Assembly (NCBI GenBank): GCA_900312665.1
Contig: ONZQ02000023.1
Location: 62,001 to 126,000, forward strand
DNA: 64,000 nt
DNA from: Cephalotrichum gorgonifer
Taxonomy: Eukaryota; Ascomycota; Sordariomycetes; Microascales; Microascaceae
Direction of reading: 5' to 3'
The notes beneath the pieces were generated by a model. That model searched no databases, was not told the origin of the DNA, and worked only from the letters and a program-made list of their open reading frames with translations. Positions 21,268 through 30,427 of this stretch are shown piece after piece; position 1 is the stretch's first letter; every line of letters begins with the position of its first letter. A program made the translations under genes and the position numbers.

Positions 21268-23389
21268 ATGAGGCAGAGCGCGTTGTTGTCCCTCTCCCTC
21301 GTTACTATCCTCTCGGTTACTCAGGTAGGTGGAACGGCACACAACGAACCGGCCCTGGACATGCGAGACGGCTTACTTACGGGTTGGGGATAGGCTGCGG
21401 TAGTACACCCTCGCGGTGGGGCACTTGCCAGACGCCAGAATGGACTCGAGGACCTCCTTAACCGGCTAGGTGGGAACGGTGGAAACGGCAGGGACGATAG
21501 AGATGATGGCGACGACGCGGCGGACGCAGAGGAGGACGCCGGCGGCAACGGGGGATTCCTAGGCAACCTGTTTGGCGGTGGGAATAACAACGCTGACGGG
21601 AACAATGAAGCCGGTGGCAACGGCGGGGGACTCCTAGGCAACCTGTTTGGCGGCGGGAGGAACAATAACGCCGACGGAAACGACGACTCCGCGGACGACG
21701 GGGGAGAGAACGCCGGCGGCAGCGGAGGATTCCTGGAGAACCTATTCGGCGGAGGGAACAATAATGCCGACAGAAACAATGAAACCGCGGATGGTGCGGA
21801 GGAAAACGCCGGCGGCAACGGGGGATTCCTGGAAAACCTGTTCGGCGGTGGGGGGAACAACAACGCTGACGGAAACGACGAATCCGGTGACGCCAACCGC
21901 GGAGGAGGGTTCGATCCTGGCAGCCTCTTGGGTGGTGGGAATGCCGACGTGGACGAGGCCGGCGGAAACAACGGGGGTTTCTTTAATATCGGTGACCTCT
22001 TCAGCGGTGGGATTGGCAACGCCGGGAACGAGAACGCTGGGAACAACAATAATGTCGAGAACGACGATGCTGAGGACGACAGCTCTAGCGACGACAGTTC
22101 CGAGGACGACAGCTCTGAGGATGATAGCTCTGAAGATGACAGCTCTGACGACGAAAACTCTGAGGATGACAACTCTGGGGACGACAACGTCGAGACCGTC
22201 ACAGTTGTGGCAGATGGCGAGGCCGAGACCGTCACTGTCGTCGCCGACGCCGAGTAAGTGGACGAGACAATATCCAGATTAGCCACGCCGCGGGATTGCT
22301 AACGTTCGGTATCTCAAGGACCGTCACCGAATCTCTCACCGCGACTGAGACCCTCACTACTACCGTCGCAGCCGACACTCCGGCAGTGGTACGTTCAATC
22401 CCCCCCTTTTGAGGATTGGAATAAGCGCAATCCGCTGACCTCACTCGCAAAACTGTAGGTAGAGGGCGGCGTTGTCGTGGACGACCCCGCTGCAACTGGT
22501 GAATCTCTTGCCAGCTCGGACACTGCCGCCGCCACCGCAACTGGTGAAGCTCTTGCCAGCGGCGACGCTGCCGCCAGCTCCGCAGCTGGTGAAGCTTCGG
22601 CCGGCGTCGACACTGCCGCTAGCTCCGCTGCCTCCACAGCCGCGGTGGATCCCGTCCAGACGGCGCCCGCCGCTGTCGGCACTGCGCCCGCCATTCAGTC
22701 TCACGTCGTCATCTCGAGCGGAATTGGCATCGTGCTCGTCTCGCTTCCGGACACCCGCGGCCCAACGTCGACTATCACACCCACCACGGCGGCCAGCGCG
22801 GTTGCCACCCCTCCCGCCGCCGCCCCGCCCGCCGCGGCACCCGCCGGTGGATCTGCCGGTGTTGAGTCCCCCGTGGCATCGGGTATGTTCTCAGTCCCTC
22901 GTGAAGAATTTTCAATTTTTTTTTTTCGATTTGCTAACGAGATGCATAGTCGTTGCCTCCTCGGCTGGCGCCAGCTCTGCCTCTATCCCTCCGGCGGCTA
23001 CGCCGGCTGTACCTGTTGGAGGAGTCGCTGCCCCGGCAGCTCCTCCGGTGGCTTCCTCTGCCGCACCATCCGCTCCCGCGCCCGCACCCTCGCCCGCGCC
23101 CTCGCCCGCTCCCGTCTCATCGGCGGCCCCTATCGCCTCAGCACCCGCGGCTGTAGCGCCACCCGCGGCCGTAGCGCCACCCGCGGCCGTAGCGCCACCC
23201 AACCCCGCCGCGTCGGTCGGCCTCGGGAACCTCGGCGGGGGGGCGTCTGATAATGGAGCCGGCGCCGCACAGCCTGTGAACGCCCCCGACGCGGCACCCG
23301 TCGCGGCGCCCGCGCAGCCTGACCTGAGCGGATTGGATCTGAACAGCGTGGTGGACCTTGGGAGTCTCGCAAAGAGGGAGGATGAGTAG
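21268..23389 (+). CDS. Predicted secreted low-complexity repeat protein, unrecognised
   Basis: Five exons, 21268..21324, 21439..22253, 22319..22388, 22459..22882 and 22950..23389, encode 601 residues in one continuous frame. All introns have standard signals (GTAGGT, GTAAGT, GTACGT, GTATGT donors). Exon 1 encodes only a probable signal peptide (MRQSALLSLSLVTILSVTQ). Next comes an Asp-rich spacer, then six diverging Gly/Asn repeats around an NLFGGG core (residues about 53-225), and an acidic Ser/Asp/Glu tract (about 228-270). A Thr/Val stretch (ETVTVVAD twice) follows, then Ala-rich ATGEALASGD-like repeats and a Pro/Ala tail with three AAVAPP copies, ending DLGSLAKREDE. There are no cysteines in the repeat half and no obvious GPI signal or transmembrane segment. 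I recognise no family. A cell-wall or extracellular-matrix role is only inferred from secretion and composition. Confidence 0.75.
21538..22030 (+). repeat. Six diverging coding repeats with NLFGGG core
   Basis: Units begin at 21538, 21610, 21712, 21808, 21901 and 21958, with spacings of 72, 102, 96, 93 and 57 bases, always a multiple of three. Units 1-4 share the core GGNGGFL-x-NLFGGG-NNNAD; units 5 and 6 are degenerate (SLLGGG, DLFSGG). Confidence 0.85.
22060..22190 (+). repeat. Acidic Ser-Asp-Glu codon repeat
   Basis: A degenerate 15-base unit (GACGACAGCTCTGAG-like) is repeated about six times, encoding DDSSE/DDSSD units. The base-level variation between units is mostly synonymous. Confidence 0.8.
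23143..23196 (+). repeat. 18-bp tandem repeat, three copies
   Basis: Copies at 23143-23160, 23161-23178 and 23179-23196 differ by a single base in the first copy. Each encodes AAVAPP in the Pro/Ala-rich tail of the secreted repeat protein. Confidence 0.9.
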
Positions 23390-23924
23390 TGTCGAGTAGG
23401 GGCTCTTTTGTCACCCAACTGATATTGGTGGCACCGAACGATTGCACGCCTCTTGTTTTCAGTAGGAGCACCGGACGAGGATAAACCCCCCATTTCATGT
23501 TGCCGAAATCCCTATTCGGGGGGATGGAGGTGTTGGGACCGAACTTCGAGTGATTGATAGGAAGGTAGTGCTTAGTCCCGAGACAAGTTGCTTACCGCCT
23601 TGTTCTTTTTTTTCTTGGTGCAAGTCGTTGCCCTTTTGGTTTATGTAGCTTGCCGAAGCGCTGTCCGTTATGTGGACTTGTTTCGGTTTCTTGATCTGTT
23701 TTTTGTTCTGATGTAGAACGATTTCCTTCTTGTGAGACTGAATATCAGCAACATATAACCAAGACGACGATAATCACGTAGATGCATGGTGTTGATGTGC
23801 TGACTTCGGGTTTCGCACTCCGCAAAGAGTTCCTCGTAGGGCCGTCTATTTGTCTACTGGGTATCATAGTGATAAAAAAACTCCCTCCCACTCCCAAATT
23901 TCCAGGACACCTAGGACGCGAGCC
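23390..23924. other. Tail-to-tail interval between the secreted-protein gene and rpp1
   Basis: Probably two 3' untranslated regions, with T-rich tracts around 23600-23720. No gene seen. Confidence 0.5.
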
Positions 23925-24830
23925 TCAGCTCGCCTTTTGTCCCTTTGCCTTCTTCCCGGGCCGCTGCCCCTGTCCCTGCCCGGCCACATCCTGGCCATTT
24001 TTCCTCTTCTTATTCTTCCCTCCCGTTTCCCCGTTATCTCCCTTCACCTCCTCCTTCGCCGGTGCAGGCGGCGCCGGAACGGCCTTCACAATCTCCACGA
24101 CACCCCTATACCCGGCCCGCTTCACGCCTTCGTTGACCACCACGTTCCTGGGAACCGCCCCGAACCCCTCGACCCCCCTCTCCGTACCCAGTCCCCACAC
24201 ACTTAGTAGGTTCACGATGTCCCTCGACGCCCTCAGATCCACCGGCCTCGCCGCCCCGCTGGAGATCACAAGGCCCTTGCCCCCGGTGGCTCGTATGAGG
24301 CTCATGACGTTGGCGATGAAGTTGGACCGCCGCTGCGAGGAGAAGAGCTGGGCGTAGGAGATTTCGAACTTGAGGCCGCGGGAGATGGCGACAGAGATGG
24401 CCTTGCGGCGGAGAGGGAAGGGCAGGCGGGAGGAGAGGTCGAGGGATATGAGGGGCACGTCCTGGATGGTGAGGCAGGCGGCCGTGAAGGACTTTTCTGT
24501 CGTGGGGCGGAGGGCGAGGAGGTGATAGTGCGGGGCCAGGGAGGGGAGCCTGTGGTTCTGGGAGGGGTCGGCGAGGAGGATCGTCGCGCGGTGGAGGATG
24601 GTGGGGAGCGGCGACGGTGGGGAAGAGGAGGGGAGCTTCGCGGTGGATTGGTTCCGCGGCGGGGTCGAGGGGAGGACGGGGAGCGGGTTGGTGATTTGGC
24701 CCGGGAGGGGCGTCGAGACGATGTGATTTAGAGCGACGGTTTTGTAGCCAAGGTGGGTGGCGTAGGAGAGCATGCGCTCGAGCTCTTGGGTGGTGGTCGT
24801 GGGGGACCACGGGATATTTAGGTCGAACAT
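23925..24830 (-). CDS. rpp1: Ribonuclease P/MRP protein subunit Rpp1 (Rpp30)
   Basis: Single exon of 301 residues starting with ATG at 24830. Rpp1/Rpp30 is a TIM-barrel-like protein subunit of nuclear RNase P (tRNA 5'-end maturation) and RNase MRP (pre-rRNA processing). The N-terminus MFDLNIPW followed by ELERMLSYATHLGYKTVALNH is diagnostic. DVPLISLDLSSRLPFPLRRK, GLKFEISYAQLF and NVMSLIRATGGKGLVISSGA follow in the family order (about residues 125-215). The C-terminal tail is Lys/Gly/Gln-rich (KNKKRKNGQ... GKKAKGQ), resembling the basic nucleolar tails seen in fungal homologues. No intron is needed. Confidence 0.93.
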   Translation of the reverse strand: MFDLNIPWSPTTTTQELERMLSYATHLGYKTVALNHIVSTPLPGQITNPLPVLPSTPPRNQSTAKLPSSSPPSPLPTILHRATILLADPSQNHRLPSLAPHYHLLALRPTTEKSFTAACLTIQDVPLISLDLSSRLPFPLRRKAISVAISRGLKFEISYAQLFSSQRRSNFIANVMSLIRATGGKGLVISSGAARPVDLRASRDIVNLLSVWGLGTERGVEGFGAVPRNVVVNEGVKRAGYRGVVEIVKAVPAPPAPAKEEVKGDNGETGGKNKKRKNGQDVAGQGQGQRPGKKAKGQKAS

Positions 24831-26007
24831 TGTTCTGGTGTCGCTTGGGCGAGGCTATAGCTGTAGCATTGGAGTAAGGTCTGGTGAGGGTGGGGTGAGC
24901 CGGAATGGGTTTGCGACAAGATCGTGGAGCGGGTTGAGTGAAGAGAACGAGTGTAGTACCATCGCGCTTCTTGACTCGAAATTCTTGAACCGCGATAGTT
25001 TCGATAAGGTCCGATAAGGTCTGATGTTATCACGTGCCATACCCACTATGGTACAGGCTCAGTAGACCGCCAAGATCACCGACCACCCCACTGACACGGG
25101 TCACTTACCAGGTGCTGGAGTCAGGCCGTGTGGAACAGGAGTAATACTAATACACTTGGACTTTTTCTCATGGGATACCAGTCCAACAGGCATTTTCTCA
25201 AGAAAGTTAGGAGGCATTCATTGTTTCCATCACAGTTTTCACCTACATACATACTTTCACAGTATGTAATCTACCTTTATCACAAATTGTCTCTCTCAAT
25301 TCCTATTAGCCACTACACGCTACAAAGTACTATAGTTACAACACGGGTAGCAACCACGGCCCGAGTATAGCGCCTTTGTAAAGAAGCAGGGAATACCCGT
25401 CTCTGCGCCTAAGCTTGGAGTTTTAAACGTACGAATAGATTACGTCCAACATCTGCTGCGCCACCAAACCTAACCAACATTCCCTCCCTCCAACATGTGC
25501 ACGGGCCGTCATAGTAGATGCCATAAAGGGTAAAGAGGCGGCGGTCTCCACGTCATTTTTCCGGGGTGGGGAAGAGCTTCAATCCATCCATCACCGCTTG
25601 TATCGAACTTGGAACGCTATCCCACTCATCCTACAAGTACTTGTAGCAGCCTCAACACAGCTCAGGATACTTGCAATCGAATCGTCACTCTCAAGGGCCA
25701 TTATACTTAAGATTCCAATACGTTAGGGCGGAAACGAAACTTCGGTAGAGCCCGCCATCCACTCCCTCAAGGGTGAAACCGCCCATTCTCATTTACCAGA
25801 CTCGAATTGAACTCCGCCACAGCCAGAGCTCTTCGGAGCCTTGACAAACCTGACGTCAATCCTGGTCCCCACCTTAATTTACTCTCTCTCTCTCTCACCA
25901 CTCCCGCGCGCGAACAGTCCTCGGAAGCTCAAGCTCTGTCAAACTTCCCACTAAACCAACAAAACCACCCAAACCCACGAGAATAAACTTTCGATACCCG
26001 TGCCACA
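24831..26007. promoter_or_regulatory. Divergent promoter region of rpp1 and the zinc-ribbon gene
   Basis: 1.18 kb with no gene recognised. It contains a perfect 16-bp palindrome at 25631-25646, a short CT microsatellite at about 25880, and a pyrimidine-rich/A-rich leader (25900-26000) preceding the ATG at 26008. Confidence 0.5.
25631..25646. repeat. Perfect 16-bp palindrome
   Basis: CTACAAGTACTTGTAG is self-complementary along its entire length. It is the longest member of the TACTTGTA word family scattered through the intergenic regions of this window. Confidence 0.8.
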
Positions 26008-26537
26008 ATGTTCTTCTTCTTCATATTTGGCGAGCACACCTTCCGGAAGCCGGTCCCCGGCTACGAGAACCTTGTCTGCCAATGCTTCAACTGCGGCAAC
26101 ATGTCCGGCCGCGTGCTCAAGTCGCATCCGTGGTTTACGCTCTGCTGGATCGTGAGTAGCTCCGTCCTTAGCTTCCTCCCCTGGTCCCTTGCCAATCGCC
26201 CTACCCCCCTTGTCAATCGCCCCGGTTCATTGCCCGCCATCCCGGTCCCGTCCCATTACCCTCCCGCACGCTATCTCGGCGTGTCTTTCAGCCGATGCCA
26301 GCAGAGATCAACTATTCTTATATCAGCTGCTAACCCTCCTAGCCCATCATCCCCCTCTCGATAAAGGGCTACAAAGACGTCGCGTGCCACATCTGCAACT
26401 TCCGACAGCCCCTCGAGAACAGGCCCGACGTCACAGCCATGCAGGGCGGCGCCAGGCCACCACAGCCGGGCCCAAATGGAGCGATGAATCAGGGGTGGCA
26501 AGGGGCGCCGAGCGGTCAGCCTGCGCGCTATGGTTAG
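26008..26537 (+). CDS. Small zinc-ribbon protein (zinc-ribbon 15-like)
   Basis: Exons 26008..26151 and 26343..26537 encode 112 residues. The start MFFFFIFGEHTFRK is followed by two cysteine clusters, CQCFNC (about residues 24-29) and CHIC (about 61-64), which would form a single zinc ribbon. Between them KSHPWFTLCWIPIIPLSIKG matches the uncharacterised fungal zinc-ribbon-15 type. The C-terminal third is Gly/Pro/Gln-rich. The intron 26152-26342 (191 bp, GTGAGT...CTCCTAG, phase 0) separates the two halves, so an unspliced reading would lose the second cysteine pair. Function is unknown. Confidence 0.85.
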
Positions 26538-26943
26538 GTACGCCCACCGCGGCTTTGGTGCGCGGATAGGGGACGGCGGCGATAATACGGATGGTGCGTT
26601 CTCTGCTCGACGTTTCAATGACTGCGCCCAAGGATCCGAGGAGGCGAGATACCTTTGGCGGTATGAAAGGGAGGCAGCGATACTATTTTGGTGACATGGC
26701 GTCTGGGGTTACGTTTTCTTTTATTCTGTCACTTTAAGAGTTTACATATGGTGCGAGGCCCGGCATCACATGCTTTATAGTTCCATCATTCAACGCACAA
26801 CTAATCGATATAAAAAGGCATTGAAATCGCTGGTATCTTATATTCGTAACGCTCGTACTTGGCAGTACGAGATGGAGAGGCTATACCCTGCATGCAACGC
26901 ACCCGCGCCGCTGCTCTCTCGGTCTAGGACAACACAACGGACA
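26538..26943. other. Tail-to-tail interval between the zinc-ribbon gene and the carboxylate transporter
   Basis: 406 bp, presumably 3' untranslated regions. Nothing else recognised. Confidence 0.5.
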
Positions 26944-28656
26944 TCACACTTCCTCCTTCCCGTTGGTCGCGTGCTCCCTCCTGCTCACCGTCGCCACCAC
27001 CTCCTTCCCCGCGAACTCCCTCGCGTCCTCATCTTCCTCCAAGTCGAAGCTCTTACCCATCTTCTCGGGCCCCACCAACGTCAGGACAAGGAGGTAGGCG
27101 AACACGCACCCCATGAAGATGCATATCACCTTCCCGTAGTCGTACCTCTCCTCTCCGCCCTCCTTCGCCGGCAGGGGGAACCTCTCGCCCAGGCGCGCCT
27201 CGATAGTGGAGCTCGCCGAGGAGGCGAGGTTGCCCAGCTGGTACGCCGTGCCGACGACGAAGACGCGGATCGAGCCCGGGGAGAGCTCCATGAGGTGGAT
27301 GGGGACGACGCCCCACGCGCCCTGGACGCAGAACTGCTCGAAGAAGGCAGCGGCCATGATGGCCTCGTTCGTGACGAAGGTGTAGGGGTAGAGCAGGGCG
27401 CCGCCGACGATGCAGCAGACGATGATGCTGAGGCGGCGGCCGAAGACCTGGCTTAGGTAGCCGACGGTCGTGCCGCCAACGATGGCGCCGAGGTTCGCCA
27501 GGACCTGGGTGACGGTGATCATGTCGGCGCTGAGGCCGACCTGGTTCCGGAGCATGGTGGGGTAGAGGTCCTGGCTTCCGTGAGACATGAAGTTGAAGCC
27601 GGCCATGAGGAGGACGAGGTAGACGAGCACGGTCCAGTGGCGCTTGATAGCCACGGTGCCCTGCTTCAGGAAAGTCTGCGCCGGGGACCCGTCGGTTTCG
27701 GCCTCGGCCTCCTCGCGGAGGCGGCGCTGGGCGAGGTAGGCGTCATTCTCGGGCAGGCAGAGGCGGAAGATGATGATGAGGACGGGAGGGCCGGCGGCGA
27801 ACCAGAAGAGGGAGCGCCAGCCTTGGGCGGTGGTGTCTACGAGCGCCCGGGCGAAGATTACGCAGAGAAGGTAGCCGAGAGCGTACTGTAGGCGAGGGTG
27901 AGCGGGTGTCATCTCGGAATGTGATTTGTCTTACTGGGGAGGGGTTAAGTATGGTGGGAGAGAGGGGCCTGGGCACTTACACCCTGCTGCAGCATCCCGC
28001 TGATCAGACCTCGCGCCGGCGCGGGACAGTCCTCGAGCGCCGTCGCGGCGGCGTTGCCGTAGATTCCACCCATGGCGACGCCGAATAGAGCGCGACACGC
28101 CAGGAACTGCTCGTAAGTCTTGCAGAAACCAGTTCCCTAAACGATGATACGAATTAGTGACATATTCTTGAAAGAAGGACAAGGAGGGGAAAACTCACGA
28201 GTTCAAGAACGATGAAGAGGATGTTGTTCACGATGAACGGCCACTTCCTCCCGTACCGGTCACCAGCGATTCCGAATAGGACGGCGCCGACCGAGCGGAA
28301 CATCAGCACTAGGGTGATGCCCCAGGTGATGTCGGTCGTGGTGCGGCCGAATTCCGCCGCCAGCTCCTTAACGGTCAAGGAGACGGTGAAGAAGTCGAGG
28401 GAGTCCCACGTCTAGAATCGGGTAAGTGACTGGTAAAGGCAGGGGCGAAGGCGGGATGGGAGAATAGGAGACATACCCATGCGGAGAGAGCCACGAAGAA
28501 GAAAGCCCACTGGCGCCCTGAGAGCATCCGTAGGAGGGGGATCGGGTTTTGGACCTTGCCCATGGGTGGTTTGAGGGAGGAAAGCCGGGTCCGGAAGTAT
28601 TCGGAAGCGGACATCTTCGGAGCGCCTTCATCATAGCCGTAGGTGGAATCGGCCAT
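26944..28656 (-). CDS. JEN-type monocarboxylate/proton symporter (MFS)
   Basis: Exons 28656..28477, 28411..28199, 28136..27981 and 27885..26944 encode 496 residues. It belongs to the sialate:H+ symporter-like MFS branch to which yeast Jen1 (lactate/pyruvate uptake at the plasma membrane) belongs. The JEN signature N-x2-S-H-x-S-Q-D-x3-T is intact as NFMSHGSQDLYPT at residues 281-293. AWTWDSLDFFTVSLTV, GDRYGRKWPF (MFS motif between helices 2 and 3) and LISGMLQQGYALGYLL across the exon 3/4 junction are also conserved. All three introns (28412-28476, 28137-28198, 27886-27980) are phase 0. The N- and C-termini are hydrophilic and cytosolic, with a Glu/Lys-rich tail typical of transporters down-regulated by ubiquitination. 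The exact substrate cannot be read from sequence. Confidence 0.92.
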
Positions 28657-28897
28657 GGCTGTGGTATGTTGCGAGATGTGGGCGCAGAGTTTGAATTGGG
28701 CACGATAGAGTGACAGCTTAGGACGGGGTGTCCAAGAACTCTTATACCCGCTGGGATCTACGAGTAGTCGTAACCTTCCCGGTGGTACCTTAGCTATGAG
28801 GAGGGTGTACGAGTAGGTAAAAGGAGGTGGGAGAAAGAGGACAACGAACCCGGGGTAAAGAAAGGGTACCACTACACCCGTGGGGACGAGATGATAT

Positions 28898-28908
28898 CTT
28901 TTATATAT
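28898..28908 (-). promoter_or_regulatory. Candidate TATA box of the JEN-type transporter
   Basis: On the minus strand this reads TATATAAAAG, about 245 bp upstream of the start codon at 28656. It is a good match to a strong TATA element, which fits an inducible nutrient transporter; the assignment is inference. Confidence 0.4.
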
Positions 28909-30427
28909 CACAGCACTACCAATACCCCTCACTACTCTAGTCAGAGAATGGTACCTTACCCCATCTTACCCCTCTCACCTCGCCCTTCACAGACCCCTTT
29001 TCCTAGAGGCTTTCTTAGTTTTTTTTTCTCCTCTTTCCTTGCCTGTGTGGTCGAGAGGGTTACAAGCTAGCACTTAGACCGACGATCCAAGGATCATGCT
29101 AGGTGGGGGAGAACGAGTGGGGAAGGCAGAAGAAGTGGGAAAAAGTGGAGGTTTGGTCATGGGGTAAGGCATGAAACTTGGTCCTTCTGCTAAGTATAGG
29201 TGGGGGAGAGATAGGAAAGGCTGGGGAAACGTACGGAGAAGGTTGAGGAGATACGGGGGTGGGTCAGGAAGCGACTAACAAAAAAGCGTTGGTGAGGGCA
29301 ACAGAGAAGTGGGCACGAGGGAAGAACGTTTTGCCACACGCACACACTTTCTCTCTCACACAGAGGAAAGGGGGAAAGGATACCGCCGATCTCGGGTTCG
29401 AAGACTTTCTTGACTAGGGAATCTCGAGGCGCCTGGAAAGAGTTTAGGTGGAAAAGTAAAACGCAAGAATCTTTTGATCTACACCGATTGCAAAAGGCCC
29501 TTGCAGACGGTCGGTCGAAGTCATCATGAACGAATAGTGATCCTTGTAAACCATCGTCAACAAGCCGCCTTTGTTGGGCTATGATTGACATATAAGCACT
29601 CGCACTCGGATACAAGTACTCGTCCTCGTACGGAGAAGAGTGAAAGAAGTGTGCACATTTTTTTGGAGTGAAAGGTGTGATATGGGCAGGACAACCAGGC
29701 ACGAGTATGAGGAGGCGTCCATGCTCTTGGCACGTCTCTCGAAAAATCTCCGTCTAACTAGCGCCATGTGTCTGCCGGTTTTCCGGACTCAAGCTTTGTT
29801 GGCGTGCAGTGCGGCTCTGCTCGGTGAGATCATCCTGCGCGGCATGTGAACTTATATGTGGGGCATCACCTCAGCGTCTACAATCCCGAATGCCGGCGTT
29901 CCGTTCGAGGCTTCTTGAGTTCGGCATGTCTAGTCCTAGCGGTTAATATTATTGGTTACTTGGATGGGCAGACGGGGCGGACAGTGTGTACAGCCACCCG
30001 ACACTATGCGGCTGCACTGGTACTAAGAGGAGGTTTTGCCGGCCAGAGTCTATTAGACCAAATGCCGATTTGAACTCTTGGAAGCATCTTATTACCCCAA
30101 CCCTACGACACCCCACCATCTCTATTTCCCCTCTCTTCCCCCGTGGGAACTCCGGCCCTATTTCTCACACGCCGATCTCCTCCGAGCTTCATCTCCGGCA
30201 TTGGCCGGTGGCGTGGCCTAATTCGTTTGGGAGCTTCCCCTAGCCACCCACGAACTTCAGCTAGCTATCTCGGCCCCCGCTACGCCCTGGGATGCCCCCC
30301 ATCCATCCTCGTCACGGCCGTGGTGTAACACACTCGACCCCATCGTAGACTTGCTCCGTACAGGAGCCTTTTGTACCCCGCAACCCAGACCCGCCCCCGT
30401 ACCTCTCTACCCAGTGGCGTCGCGACA
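28909..30427. other. Upstream part of the divergent interval between the JEN-type gene and rmd1
   Basis: About 1.5 kb without a recognised gene. It includes a T-rich tract (29019-29040), TACAAGTACT at 29611-29620, and a GGGTTCGAA at 29393-29401 that resembles a tRNA B box but has no matching cloverleaf. Confidence 0.45.

Noticed and set aside
29393..29401. GGGTTCGAA resembling a tRNA B box
   Set aside because: No A box at the right distance and no acceptor stem pairing could be found around it.
29190..29702. 170-codon open frame on the minus strand
   Set aside because: Starts without an ATG, and its Cys/Ser/Phe-rich product has no recognisable signal peptide or domain.
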